A stretch of DNA of 46,068 nucleotides from NCBI GenBank assembly GCA_020050835.1, contig JAGVKB010000060.1:1-46068 (forward strand). Reading direction: 5' to 3'. Shown piece by piece: positions 1 to 8,701 of this stretch. Numbering within the stretch: the stretch's first letter is position 1; each line of letters opens with the position of its first letter. Both the position numbers and the translations under genes were made by a program. The DNA is from Candidatus Obscuribacterales bacterium (GTDB taxonomy: Bacteria > Cyanobacteriota > Vampirovibrionia > Obscuribacterales > Obscuribacteraceae). A model generated the notes under the pieces. It had not been told where the DNA came from. It was given only the letters and a program-made list of their open reading frames with translations, and did no database searches.

Positions 1-629
1 AGAATGCGGCTCAAGCGACCGTTGCCGTCCTGGAAAGGATGAATTTCCAGGAACACGACAGTGAACACAGCAACAATGAGCAAGGGATGTAGCCGGCACA
101 GGTCGCGAGCTTCTGCAAGCCAAGCGACCAGCTCAGCTATAAGGCGCGGCGTGTCGAAAGGCGTCGCCGTCTCGAACACAATGCCAATCTGTTTGCCCTC
201 CTCATCGAAGGCGGCAACGCTGTTGGACAGTTTTTTGTATTCGCCACGGTGCCGATCGTCCTTTTCGCTGTAGCGCAGAAGGTCGCGGTGAAGCTGCTTG
301 ATATGGTTTTCGTTGATGGGAATGTGCTGCCAGGCGTCAAAGACGGTTTCCATGACTCCGGCGTAACCAGCTACTTCCTGCTCGTCGCAGCTCTCGAATT
401 TCTTGATTTCTAGGTCGGCTAGCAACCGCTCGACCTCGCGGTCGGTCAGCATGCTGCCCTCGATGCGGGTGGAGGAGCCGATGCTTTCAATGGTGGCAAC
501 ACGGCGGAGAGCCATGAGCCGATCGGGCGCAAGGCTACCTAGGGCGCGCCAGGCACCTTTGAACTCGTCGATTTCAGTCAGCAACGCCAGCAAACCCGGC
601 GTTATCTGGATGGTATCTGTTTTCAGCAT
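1..629 (-). CDS. Fic/DOC family protein, C-terminus beyond window edge
   Basis: Fic enzymes transfer AMP (or another nucleotide/phosphate group) to hydroxyl side chains of target proteins. Reading the minus strand from the ATG at 629 gives 209 open codons that run off the left edge. The catalytic loop HPFQDGNGRLSR is complete at about residues 197-208 (His197 is the catalytic base). An N-terminal STRIEG at residues 53-58 fits the inhibitory (S/T)xxxE(G/N) helix, so this is an auto-inhibited class II Fic. The frame stays open upstream of the ATG to about 873, and a GTG at 689 would add a Gly-rich repeated N-terminus (see the 12-bp repeat). The start is therefore uncertain. The family assignment is firm; the target is unknown. 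It sits next to a toxin-antitoxin pair, a usual setting for Fic genes. Confidence 0.9.
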   Translation of the reverse strand, partial: MLKTDTIQITPGLLALLTEIDEFKGAWRALGSLAPDRLMALRRVATIESIGSSTRIEGSMLTDREVERLLADLEIKKFESCDEQEVAGYAGVMETVFDAWQHIPINENHIKQLHRDLLRYSEKDDRHRGEYKKLSNSVAAFDEEGKQIGIVFETATPFDTPRLIAELVAWLAEARDLCRLHPLLIVAVFTVVFLEIHPFQDGNGRLSRI

Positions 630-640
630 CTGATTGACTC

Positions 641-692
641 CACCCGTATTATCACCCGATTGTCCACCCGTAAATCCGCCCGATTTCACCCG
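641..692 (-). repeat. 12-bp tandem repeat with CACCCG core upstream of fic
   Basis: The hexamer CACCCG (CGGGTG on the minus strand) starts at 641, 653 and 665. A one-base variant CGCCCG starts at 677, and another CACCCG at 687, so the spacing is 12, 12, 12, then 10. On the minus strand the repeats are in frame with fic and would encode a Gly-rich tetrapeptide repeat (TGGQ, SGDN, TGGV) just before the annotated ATG. The repeat may therefore be coding from a GTG at 689 rather than a binding-site array. The sequence alone does not settle this. Confidence 0.6.
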
Positions 693-919
693 ATGACTGC
701 CGCGTCCGCGCCCACCTAATTCGACCGCTGGTAAGGTGATGGACCCGGAAGCAAAGGCAGCACTTATGCGTCGGATGTGATTTTTTTGAATGCCACCGTA
801 AGCGATGGCATTATGGACCACAAAAAGTGCCAAAAACAAGAATCTGGTTATATGGGCGCTTCTGGAACGGTCTCACTTCGAAAATGGATAAAAGAATTTC
901 TTGATATCACTGCCATCAA

Positions 920-931
920 AATGCTAGCATT
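920..931. promoter_or_regulatory. Palindromic operator candidate for the FitA/FitB pair
   Basis: AATGCTAGCATT is a perfect 12-bp palindrome 27 bp upstream of the antitoxin ATG. It is followed by a partial repeat of the same half-site (AATGCATAG). Ribbon-helix-helix antitoxins of the FitA/VapB type bind inverted repeats in their own promoters, so this is a plausible autoregulatory operator. Position and symmetry are seen; binding is inferred. Confidence 0.45.
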
Positions 932-957
932 GAATGCATAGTTATGGAGGTGCAATC

Positions 958-1194
958 ATGGCATCAATCACAGTACGAAATTTGCCTGATGAAACACACA
1001 GAGCCTTGCGGGTACGCGCGGCTCAACATGGGCGCAGCACAGAAGCAGAGATCCGCGCAATCTTGGAAGAGGCAGTTAGACCGAAAGAGCGGCTAAAGAT
1101 CGGCTCCGAGCTTGCCGCCTTCGGAGACAAATTTGAGCTGGACCTGGAAATCATAAGAGATAGAGAACCCATTCGTATAGCAACTTTTGAATGA
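958..1194 (+). CDS. FitA-like ribbon-helix-helix antitoxin
   Basis: This 78-residue protein starts with the typical MASITVRNLPDE beta-strand of FitA/VapB-type Arc/MetJ (RHH) antitoxins. A helix-turn-helix-like segment follows (residues 14-38, with RAAQHGRSTEAEIR), then a short acidic tail that would bind the toxin. GGAGG at 946-950 fixes the ATG at 958; an upstream in-frame ATG at 934 has no such site. Its last codons overlap the toxin start by 4 bp (ATGA), indicating translational coupling. It is expected to neutralise the PIN toxin and repress the operon through the upstream palindrome. Confidence 0.88.
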   Translation: MASITVRNLPDETHRALRVRAAQHGRSTEAEIRAILEEAVRPKERLKIGSELAAFGDKFELDLEIIRDREPIRIATFE

Positions 1195-1616
1195 TTATTC
1201 TTGATACAAACGTCGTATCGGAGGCTATGAGGGTCGGCAGAGACCCGGCAGTAGTGGCGTGGCTCGACCGGCAATCAGCCCAAACCCTGTATTTGACGGC
1301 AACCAGCCTATCAGAACTTTCGGTAGGAGTTGAAATTCTGCCAGCTGGTAAGCGAAAGGACGGACTTAGCGCAGGTCTTAGCGATCTGCTCGCAAAGCTT
1401 TTCGGCTCGCGTATATTGCCTTTTGACCGGGAGGCTGCAATAGCCTACGGTGCTCTCGTCGGTGCCGCCAGGACCGCCGGAAAGACTGTATCCATGCCAG
1501 ATGGACAGATCGGCGCTATTGCAAGCGTGCGCAGCTTCACCGTGGCGAGCCGCGATACGGCGCCTTTTGTTGCTCTTGGTGTGCCAACTATAAATCCCTG
1601 GGATGGGCCTTGTTGA
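1191..1616 (+). CDS. FitB/VapC-type PIN-domain toxin (RNase)
   Basis: This 141-residue PIN-domain protein is a predicted Mg2+-dependent ribonuclease of the FitB/VapC class. The acidic centre is visible: Asp5 in ILDTN, Glu42 in LSELSVG and Asp104 in MPDGQIGA. The C-terminal TVASRDTAPF corresponds to the usual (A/T)-T-R-N-x-x-D-F region; the fourth acid is less typical here. The length matches the family. The start overlaps the antitoxin stop by 4 bp. It is chromosomal, next to a Fic gene, which suggests a small stress or addiction region. The cellular RNA target is unknown. Confidence 0.88.
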   Translation: MIILDTNVVSEAMRVGRDPAVVAWLDRQSAQTLYLTATSLSELSVGVEILPAGKRKDGLSAGLSDLLAKLFGSRILPFDREAAIAYGALVGAARTAGKTVSMPDGQIGAIASVRSFTVASRDTAPFVALGVPTINPWDGPC

Positions 1617-1793
1617 TTCGCCACCCATACTGTTATTGGCAAACTTATACTGGCGGGGATAGTATGAGTTTAAAACAGTTAGAAACAGTGGTAAGGATCA
1701 ATTTGGCAGCCAACCGATTTCACTGATTGTAGTCGGCTCGGCTACCCGAACTTATGGCTGTGCTTACTTTCCAGCGATGCGAGGGCGCGAAAC

Positions 1794-2870
1794 GTGACAC
1801 AAGGAATGGCAACAGCACCGACTGCAACCATGTTTATCCTGACTGATTGGCTAACCAGAGCCACTCAACTGCACGCCAGCGATGCTCACTTTCATACCGG
1901 TTATCCGCCACTGTTCCGGCTGAACGGCAATATTACTCCGATTAGTAATGAGCTTTTAACGGACGCTTTGTTGCGCTCCGAGATCTTGCCGATCCTGAAT
2001 GACTCTGAGAAACAGACCTTTCTAGAGAGAAAGGATGTCGACTTTACCTTCGAGATACCAGGCACCGGTCGCTACCGTGGCAGCTTGTTCATCGGTCAAT
2101 CGGGCATCAATGCCAATTTCAGAATTCTTGCGCCCGAAGCCTCGACTCTGGAAGCGCTCAGCTTGCCGGCAGAGCTTGCCAGATTCACTCAGTTTCACCA
2201 CGGACTCTTGCTGGTCACCGGGCCTGCCGGCAGCGGCAAAAGCACTACTTTAGCGGCGCTCATAAATTTGATCAACGAACAGCACCAGGGCAGTCACATT
2301 TTGACGCTGGAGGATCCAATCGAGATCATTCATCGCCACAGAGGCTGCATCGTCAATCAGCGCCAGGTCCCGCTTCACACTGAGAGTTACGCGCGGGCGA
2401 TGAGAGCGGCTCTGCGTGAAGATCCCGATGTCATAGTGGTCGGCGAGATGCGCGATGCGGAGACGATCAGCTTGGCTATGACCGCAGCTGAAACCGGTCA
2501 CCTGGTGATCGCTACCATGCACACCACCGATGCCGTGAAATCAATCACACGGATTGTCGATAGCTTTCCGCCGGACAAGCAAGCTCAAATCAGGACCATG
2601 TTGGCGGAATCGTTGCAAGCCGTCTTCAGCCAGCTCCTGCTGCCGACGATTGATGGAAAGTCTCGGGCTTTGGCCTACGAACTCTTGTTCGTCAACGCCG
2701 CTATTGCCAACATGATCAAAGATCGCAAGACATTTCAAATTCCACAGGTAATGCAGATTGGACGGGCTCAGGGAATGATGACTCTTGGCCTTTCAATCGC
2801 CGATCTCGTTCGCAACGGCCGGGTCAGTCGAGAAGTAGCGAAAAAGTACGTCGAGGATGCCTACATGTAA
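1794..2870 (+). CDS. PilT/PilU-family pilus retraction ATPase (first of two)
   Basis: A hexameric secretion-type ATPase that would power type IV pilus disassembly at the inner membrane. It has 358 codons from a GTG at 1794; an ATG four codons later (1806) is an equally good start. Visible motifs are Walker A GPAGSGKST (near residue 143), the Asp box TLEDPIEI, Walker B DPDVIVVGEMRD and the His box GHLVIATMHT. The Walker A has Ala where PilT usually has Thr. The C-terminal region (SNMIKDRKTFQ-like, MMTLGLSI) is less canonical than in its neighbour, so this may be the PilU-like accessory copy. The second copy starts 17 bp after its stop, so they are probably co-transcribed. No other pilus genes are in the window. 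Confidence 0.87.
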   Translation: MTQGMATAPTATMFILTDWLTRATQLHASDAHFHTGYPPLFRLNGNITPISNELLTDALLRSEILPILNDSEKQTFLERKDVDFTFEIPGTGRYRGSLFIGQSGINANFRILAPEASTLEALSLPAELARFTQFHHGLLLVTGPAGSGKSTTLAALINLINEQHQGSHILTLEDPIEIIHRHRGCIVNQRQVPLHTESYARAMRAALREDPDVIVVGEMRDAETISLAMTAAETGHLVIATMHTTDAVKSITRIVDSFPPDKQAQIRTMLAESLQAVFSQLLLPTIDGKSRALAYELLFVNAAIANMIKDRKTFQIPQVMQIGRAQGMMTLGLSIADLVRNGRVSREVAKKYVEDAYM

Positions 2871-2887
2871 GGCGGTGCAGAGGGACA

Positions 2888-3967
2888 ATGGCGAAACTGG
2901 ATACACTGTTCAATCAAATCAAAGAAGTCCAGGGATCCGACCTTCACCTGGTGGTCGGGCAACGCCCTAAGATGCGTGTGCATGGAACAATTATTGATGT
3001 TCCCAACTCCGAGGTCTTTGCCGCTCAAAGCTTGCGCGAGTGGCTGGTGGAGATCCTGAGAGAAGATCAACTCAAAGCTTACAGCTCCGATCGCGACATC
3101 GACTTTGCCTATGCGCTGCCTGGCGTCGGTCGATTCCGCTGCAATTACTTCGTACAAAACTCCGGGCCGGCCGCTGTCTTTCGCATGATTCCGGAAAAAA
3201 TCGTCGCTCTCAAAGAGCTGTCCTTACCACCTGTTTTAGGACAGCTAGCCGACCTGGAGCGAGGATTGATCCTCGTGACCGGACCGACCGGAAGCGGCAA
3301 ATCCACAACGCTTGCCGCAATCATCAACGAGATCAACGAGAGACACGCCAAGCATATCGTCACGATCGAAGATCCGGTCGAATTCGTCCATCAGCCCAAA
3401 AAGGCGCTCATCACTCACCGCGAGGTCGGGCAACACTGTCTCAGTTTCGAGTCGGCCTTGCGAGCAGCCGTGAGAGAAGATCCCGACGTGATACTGGTCG
3501 GTGAGATGAGAGATCTCGAAACTATCCGGCTGGCGCTCACCGCTGCTGAAATGGGTTTCCTGGTCTTCGGCACTCTCCACACCAATTCGGCTTCCAAAAC
3601 AGTCGACAGAATTGTCGATGTCTTTCCAGAAACCATGCAATCAGCGGTGAGAACAATGCTGGGCGGCTCGCTGGCCGCAATCGCATCGCAACTCTTGATC
3701 AAGACGGCTAACGGCGCTGGCCGCTGCTGCGCAAATGAGATACTGCTAGCAAGCCCGGCTCTTTCCAATGCCATTCGTGACGGCAACATCAATATGATCA
3801 AGACGATTATTCAATCAGGCGGAACTCGTGGCATGCAGCTGATGGACGAATCCCTGGAAAAACTCTGCCGAGACGGCAAAGCCGATCCGCACGACGCTTA
3901 CTTGAAAGCGACCGAAAAGCAACGCCTGCAAAGGTACCTTACCCCGCAGAAGATGGGAGCGGTGTGA
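2888..3967 (+). CDS. pilT: PilT twitching motility retraction ATPase
   Basis: A 359-residue PilT-type ATPase that removes pilin subunits during pilus retraction. All family motifs are present: Walker A GPTGSGKSTT near residue 132, Asp box TIEDPVEFVH, Walker B DPDVILVGEMRD, His box GFLVFGTLHT, then NSASKTVDRIVDVFP. ALSNAIRDGNINMI matches the AIRNLIRE-type retraction motif of PilT and distinguishes it from PilB. Length and N-terminal PAS-like region are normal. It lies 17 bp downstream of a paralogue in the same orientation. A strong hairpin follows about 150 bp after the stop. Confidence 0.9.
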   Translation: MAKLDTLFNQIKEVQGSDLHLVVGQRPKMRVHGTIIDVPNSEVFAAQSLREWLVEILREDQLKAYSSDRDIDFAYALPGVGRFRCNYFVQNSGPAAVFRMIPEKIVALKELSLPPVLGQLADLERGLILVTGPTGSGKSTTLAAIINEINERHAKHIVTIEDPVEFVHQPKKALITHREVGQHCLSFESALRAAVREDPDVILVGEMRDLETIRLALTAAEMGFLVFGTLHTNSASKTVDRIVDVFPETMQSAVRTMLGGSLAAIASQLLIKTANGAGRCCANEILLASPALSNAIRDGNINMIKTIIQSGGTRGMQLMDESLEKLCRDGKADPHDAYLKATEKQRLQRYLTPQKMGAV

Positions 3968-4114
3968 TACCACCGGTAATGCGCGCTGGCTGCAACCGAG
4001 GATTCCACTAATCAATCTAGTACCACCCGAAATCAAAAAAGCCTATCATGTGGATCTTTGCAAACAGATGCTTGAGCCCTGGTTTTGCCTTGCAGCAAGC
4101 GATCATAGAAAAGC

Positions 4115-4154
4115 GGGAAGATGCCACAGCGACAAGCGCTGGCGGCATCTTCCC
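4115..4154. terminator. Bidirectional terminator-like hairpin between convergent genes
   Basis: A perfect 11-bp stem (GGGAAGATGCC with GGCATCTTCCC) encloses a further 5-bp CAGCG/CGCTG stem and a short ACAAG loop. It lies between the plus-strand pilT and the minus-strand DUF4139 unit. On the minus strand it is followed by GCTTTTCT, a short U-rich tail; the plus-strand side is weaker. Confidence 0.65.
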
Positions 4155-4203
4155 TTTGGATTGTTAACGCACCGACCTCAATCGAGCCTGCAAATCACCG
4201 GCG

Positions 4204-4314
4204 CTAGGCAGCGTGATAGTGAAAATGCAACTCGATGACAGCGGCGGTGGTCGCCAGGAGCTTTGCGCAGAAAAGCGCCGCTCCCAGCAATGCGCGCAAG
4301 ATCTTACGCAGCAT
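4204..4314 (-). CDS. Possible small hydrophobic protein, 36 residues
   Basis: A short minus-strand reading frame with an ATG at 4314 preceded by GGAGCG at a suitable distance. It would encode 36 residues: a basic start (MLRKILR), a hydrophobic stretch of about 20 residues that could span the membrane, and an unusual HFHYH tail. It lies about 90 bp downstream of the DUF4139 stop on the same strand, so it could be the last gene of that unit. No family is recognised. Support is limited to the ribosome site, composition and context. Confidence 0.35.
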   Translation of the reverse strand: MLRKILRALLGAALFCAKLLATTAAVIELHFHYHAA

Positions 4315-4405
4315 GGCACGCTCCGTTCATTCTGTTTCGACTCGCAGCTATTAACTGTATTCGTGAAACGTGGGGGCGAAACCGCTACTCATTGCCGGTC
4401 CGTCT

Positions 4406-5983
4406 TTAGCGGACGCGCTCCTTGACCGAGAGTTTGACCTCGGACTGGCCGCTCTTGGGCACCGAGAGAGTCGTGCGAGCCTGCTCGATGCTGTCCTTCA
4501 GCTTCCAGGGCGCTCCGACCGTTTGATTGGTCGGGAAATAGACCTCGATCACCACTTCGACGTCTCGGTCGCGCTTGAAGTTGGAGACCACGAACTTGTA
4601 AGTCTTGAGCTCCCAGACCTCTTCATTGTTCGGCTGAGCCGGGGCAGCGCGCCCGGTTTTGGGACCGGCAGCTCCTGCGCCGTTGGGGCTGGCGACTTCC
4701 TGCCGGTCGACCAGCAGCCGCTCCCATTTGATGTCGGACGACGTGCCGATCACCATCTGGAAAATTTCATCGACGGCCTTATGCCCGATGCGAGCGCTGC
4801 CGGTGAGCTGGAGCTTGCCTGCCTTATTGCGCTGGTAGATCTTCACGGATCCCGAAGGCAATGCCTTTCCGAGATTCTTGGCCTCGCAATTGTCCACCTC
4901 GAGGCGGATGGAGACTTCCTGCTTACCGGTCCGGTAGTAACCGTTGTCGGAAGCAATGTAGTACTCGCGCTTGACCGGAACATTGGCCGCCCGGAACAGC
5001 GGTACCTGACGCGACTGTCCTTCCACCAGGGCGACTTCGCCCGGCAGCGTGTAGGACTTCTGGTCGCCCACGCTCTCGACGGACGCGTCGCGCAATCCGG
5101 CGCTTTCCGCCATCGGCCCGGCGCGATACATCTTGCCTTCGCCGCCGGCGTCAGCAACGCTGGAGGACAGCAAGCGAACGGTGGCTTTCTCGAAGGTGGT
5201 GCCGGAGTTGTTGTCGATCGCAACCGAGCTCTCCCAGCTCTCGACGTTGCTCTTCTCATCATCGTAGATGAGCGAGTGCTTGGCGTTCCAGGTGATGCCG
5301 TCGGTGTCGTAGAGGAAGTTAAGGTCGTAATCACCTTCGACCGCAGCCCAGACTTCGAGCACCAGCGCCGCGGTGTTGGACAGCCCCTTGGGCGCGCTGG
5401 CAAGAGTCGCATTGTAAGCAGGCAAGATGGAAGTCTTGCCGTCATCCGTTTGAATGACCGCCATGCCACCGGTGATGTTTACGAGCACTCCCTCGATATC
5501 GGCGCTGCCAGCACCGGACGCATTCTTGATCGTCACGCGCTTGCCGACGGAGCCGGCCAGCAACTTGTCCGGAGTGAGATTGGCCGGCCGATAAGTTGCA
5601 GACAGATAGCTGAACGCTTTCGGTCCGCCGGCGGCAGGATTGGCCGACTTCGGATTGAGAACATTCGTTCTGACAAGCTTTGCGTCGACAACGCGCAGCG
5701 AGTCCGGGCGGTAATGCGCAGCGATGCCATCAAGCAGGATGCGATTGTCGCCAGCCTGCAGATGCACGCGGCGGGTCTCTTCGATCTGCGCAAAGCGGTT
5801 GCCGTAGATGGTGACGTCCACGCTGCTTGCCCGTTGCGCTCTGACCAAGCCCTCATCCGCAGCGGCTGCGGCGTTCTTGGGCGGCTCCGCGGCCTCTGCC
5901 GAGCGCAGCCCGACACTGGCCATCGCGATCAACATCGCGAAGAGAACCGTTGCGACTCCGAACTTCCAGAAGCTTTTCATCAT
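4406..5983 (-). CDS. Exported DUF4139 domain-containing protein
   Basis: A 525-residue protein starting at the tandem ATGs 5983/5980, preceded by AAAAGGAAT. A longer in-frame start 24 codons upstream lacks such a site. Residues 1-32 form a type I signal peptide (MMKSFWKF, hydrophobic core, cleavage near AEA-A), so the product is exported. The N-terminal third (VDVTIYGNRFAQIEETRRVHLQ, then LLDGI) and the C-terminal beta-rich part (EVWELKTYKFVVSNFKRDR, VEVYFPTNQ) match DUF4139-type proteins of unknown function. Codons are strongly G/C-ending. The long open frame on the opposite strand is an artefact of this bias. A role in the envelope is likely from the signal peptide; nothing more specific is justified. 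Confidence 0.82.
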   Translation of the reverse strand: MMKSFWKFGVATVLFAMLIAMASVGLRSAEAAEPPKNAAAAADEGLVRAQRASSVDVTIYGNRFAQIEETRRVHLQAGDNRILLDGIAAHYRPDSLRVVDAKLVRTNVLNPKSANPAAGGPKAFSYLSATYRPANLTPDKLLAGSVGKRVTIKNASGAGSADIEGVLVNITGGMAVIQTDDGKTSILPAYNATLASAPKGLSNTAALVLEVWAAVEGDYDLNFLYDTDGITWNAKHSLIYDDEKSNVESWESSVAIDNNSGTTFEKATVRLLSSSVADAGGEGKMYRAGPMAESAGLRDASVESVGDQKSYTLPGEVALVEGQSRQVPLFRAANVPVKREYYIASDNGYYRTGKQEVSIRLEVDNCEAKNLGKALPSGSVKIYQRNKAGKLQLTGSARIGHKAVDEIFQMVIGTSSDIKWERLLVDRQEVASPNGAGAAGPKTGRAAPAQPNNEEVWELKTYKFVVSNFKRDRDVEVVIEVYFPTNQTVGAPWKLKDSIEQARTTLSVPKSGQSEVKLSVKERVR

Positions 5984-6536
5984 GAGATTCCTTTTAGTCA
6001 GTGTGTCCGAGACGTCGAACACACAACACGCCATCAGACCGGCGTGAAAAGTCACTTTCCTTCATCCGTTGCTCTGGCTCAGGCGCTTCTTCCGTAACAA
6101 ATACCTTCCAGTCCGGGAAGGAGAGGTCGGAAGCGAGCGGTTTATTGAGATTACAGAGCGGCTTGGGTTCTAGTTGGTTTTCTTGAAAATGCGGATGTCT
6201 GGAAAGCCCTTAAAACCTAAGACGCCAGCCGGAACCGTTGCAACCAGGCATTTCATTTTGTGGCGCTGTTGGCGGCGCCCTGTTTACAACAGGACAAGTC
6301 CGCCGCCAGACGTAAATATCAGCAGTCGAGCCACTTGTCACGACCTAGGTCAAGTGCGCTAGCACAGGTTTAACTGTGGCTAACAGAGCGATTCTTAAGA
6401 CATCATATTAGAACAGACTGGCTGCTCATTCAGCGAGAATTGCGTCAATTACCGGCTCTTCATCGGCCCAAGCTTGTCCGCGTTATCGCTCAAAACCGCT
6501 GATCGATCGCTAAGCATCAGACAGACAGCAACGGTT
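5984..6536. other. Divergent intergenic region, about 550 bp, no gene seen
   Basis: This lies between the starts of the minus-strand DUF4139 gene and the plus-strand glycosyltransferase, so it must hold both promoters. A small CCTTCC/GGAAGG hairpin (6104-6121) is visible. The frames here are short and show no convincing start or coding bias. A TTG at 6474 opens the glycosyltransferase frame but is a poorer start than the ATG at 6537. Confidence 0.5.
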
Positions 6537-7622
6537 ATGATTATCCTCCGGGAAGACTCCCATTTAAAATCCTCTCCTCTCTCAAAATCAGGCTCTCCGA
6601 GTCAAGTTGCCTTGTCAGAACTTTCAGCAACGATCATCATTCCCACGCACGATCACGCCGATACGCTTTATGCATCGGTCAAATCCGCTCTTCTTCAAAC
6701 GGTGCAAGCGATCGAAGTAATAATCATCGGAGATGGAGTTCAGGATGTAACCAGGCGGATAGTCCGCGACCTCCAGTCGGATTCCAGAGTGACTTTTCTC
6801 GATCGTCCGAAAAGTCCAAGAACCGGTGAGCTTTACAGGCATCAGGCGCTGCAGAATGCCAGAGGAAAGATTGTTTGCTACCTATCCGATGACGACCTTT
6901 ACTTTCCAGATCATGTTGAGCATATGCTCCGGCTGCTGGAGAATGCCGATTTCGTCAACGCATTGCCGCTCAGACATGAAGGAGAAACGCTTACCATCAA
7001 CTCCGTCGACCTGACTCAGGCATCTAACCTCAGCCGAGTTGCCGACGGCTCGATCGCTCGCTTCGGACTATCATTTGCCGCTCACACCATCGACTTTTAT
7101 CGAACTCTGCCCTACGGTTGGCGCACGACTCCCGCCGGCACCTGGACCGATCAGTACATGTGGCGCCAGTGCCTTTCTCAGCCGAATTGTCGAGCCGTGA
7201 GCAGCTTTCTGCCAACGGTGCTAGGATTTCCAGCCCCGTCGCGCTCGACCGTCGAGCCTCCCGAACGGCTGGCAGAGCTGCAGCGCTGGCTGGAGCGATT
7301 GCTAGACCCGTTTGAACGAGAGCAGATAAGAAGCTCATGCCTGCAGTACGCCGTTAAGTCAGCCGCTCAGGAGGTAGGCGAATTAGCGTTAGTGCGTGAG
7401 CAATTGCAACTTTGGCTGGACTCGCATCAAACCCAGGAGCAGTTAGCGCGCAACTGGGAAGAAGGACATCGGGCGCTCGAGCAGAGATTGACAGCGCTTG
7501 AAAGCAGTCCGTTGCTGAAGGCACGCGCCAAACTGCTGGCTGCTCCCCTGGTAGCCAAGATCGCTCGGGCTGCCGGCCCCATCCTTCGACGACAATCAAG
7601 ATCATTTATCCGATTTGAATAA
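6537..7622 (+). CDS. Family 2 glycosyltransferase
   Basis: An inverting GT-A-fold glycosyltransferase expected to move a sugar from a nucleotide donor onto a surface glycan or lipid-linked intermediate. About 20 residues after the chosen ATG is the canonical start TIIIPTHDHADTLYASVKSALLQT. IEVIIIGDG follows (the usual DDGS is altered to GDGV), and YLSDDDLYFPDH is the metal-binding DxD region. The C-terminal 100 residues are helical and charged, ending in a basic tail. The frame extends upstream to a TTG at 6474 without a good ribosome site. Two sugar-related genes follow, suggesting a small glycan locus. Confidence 0.82.
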   Translation: MIILREDSHLKSSPLSKSGSPSQVALSELSATIIIPTHDHADTLYASVKSALLQTVQAIEVIIIGDGVQDVTRRIVRDLQSDSRVTFLDRPKSPRTGELYRHQALQNARGKIVCYLSDDDLYFPDHVEHMLRLLENADFVNALPLRHEGETLTINSVDLTQASNLSRVADGSIARFGLSFAAHTIDFYRTLPYGWRTTPAGTWTDQYMWRQCLSQPNCRAVSSFLPTVLGFPAPSRSTVEPPERLAELQRWLERLLDPFEREQIRSSCLQYAVKSAAQEVGELALVREQLQLWLDSHQTQEQLARNWEEGHRALEQRLTALESSPLLKARAKLLAAPLVAKIARAAGPILRRQSRSFIRFE

Positions 7623-7723
7623 CCATTTCAGATGCTACCGCTGGTGGTGCCCAACAGACAAGAAGGCGATACCGTCAGCATTAAGATTCCAGCTCGCTAC
7701 AGATCTCGCCGGGAGTGAAAAAG

Positions 7724-8662
7724 ATGAAACGAAAGACCAGAGTGGGACTTGTCGGCTGCGGTCGATGGGGCGCATACTGTTTGCGAGACCTCAATCAACT
7801 CGACTGCGAGGTCGTGGTAGTCGCCGTTTCCGATCAGACGCTGGAGCGCGCAAAAAGTGGTGGCGCCGCTAAGATTGTAAGCTCCGCAGACGAGCTTGGC
7901 CAGGTTGATGGCATCGTCGTGGCTACACCAACCTCGACACACGCCGATGTGGTCGAATCCCTGCTCGATCTAAACATACCGATTTTCGTCGAGAAACCGA
8001 TCACAGCCGATGCAGCACGCGCTCGCAGTATCGCGGCAGCGGCTCCGGATCGCGTTTTCGTCATGGATAAGTGGCGATATCATCACGGCATCGAAGCGTT
8101 GCGAGACCTAGCCACAAGCCAGGAGCTGGGGCCGGTGCTCGGACTGAGACTTACCCGCATGCAGTGGACTACACCGCATACAGACGTCGACGATGTTTGG
8201 ATCCTGGCACCACATGATCTCTCCATCTGCCTGGAAATTCTCGGTGTCATTCCCAAGCCGAAAGCGGCTGCTGGAGAGTTGATTGATGGCCAGGCAACCA
8301 GCCTGACGGCGGTGATGGGCGACAAGCCCTGGTGCGTGATCGAAACCTCTGGCCGGCACCCGAGGTATAGGCGCGAAGTGCGTTTGCACTGTCGCGATGG
8401 CATCGCCGTGCTGGACGATGGATACGCGGAGAGCCTTCAAATTTATCGTTCGAGCTCTGTTCGAACCACTCAGGAGCCCGAGCCGGAATTAAGAGAGCTT
8501 TCCGGCGAGTTTCCTCTTTTAAGAGAGTTGCGAGCATTTGTCGAGCACCTACAAGGTGGTCCTCCTCCTCGCAGCAGCGTCGCCGAAGGGGCGATGATAG
8601 TGTCAGTGCTGGCCGAACTCAGACAATTGGCCGGACTCGAGCCTGCAGCTCTCGCGCGATAA
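7724..8662 (+). CDS. Gfo/Idh/MocA-family NAD(P)-dependent oxidoreductase
   Basis: A 312-residue Rossmann-fold sugar or cyclitol dehydrogenase. The dinucleotide motif is in VGLVGCGRWGAY at the N-terminus, followed by VVATPTSTHADVV and the catalytic-lysine motif FVEKPITAD. The C-terminal alpha/beta domain (WRYHHGIEALRDL and beyond) would bind substrate. GGGAG at 7711-7715 supports the ATG at 7724 over the GTG at 7715. With the neighbouring glycosyltransferase and RmlC-like cupin it probably makes or modifies a nucleotide-linked sugar; the substrate cannot be read from the sequence. Confidence 0.85.
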   Translation: MKRKTRVGLVGCGRWGAYCLRDLNQLDCEVVVVAVSDQTLERAKSGGAAKIVSSADELGQVDGIVVATPTSTHADVVESLLDLNIPIFVEKPITADAARARSIAAAAPDRVFVMDKWRYHHGIEALRDLATSQELGPVLGLRLTRMQWTTPHTDVDDVWILAPHDLSICLEILGVIPKPKAAAGELIDGQATSLTAVMGDKPWCVIETSGRHPRYRREVRLHCRDGIAVLDDGYAESLQIYRSSSVRTTQEPEPELRELSGEFPLLRELRAFVEHLQGGPPPRSSVAEGAMIVSVLAELRQLAGLEPAALAR

Positions 8663-8701
8663 CTCAAGTCCACAAGCTGCAGAGCTCATCCCAATCAGCC
8701 G

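Noticed and set aside
4370-6097. 575-codon plus-strand frame opposite the DUF4139 gene
   Set aside because: It mirrors the G/C-ending codon bias of the opposite gene, has no family motif, and the minus-strand product has a signal peptide, ribosome site and domain match.
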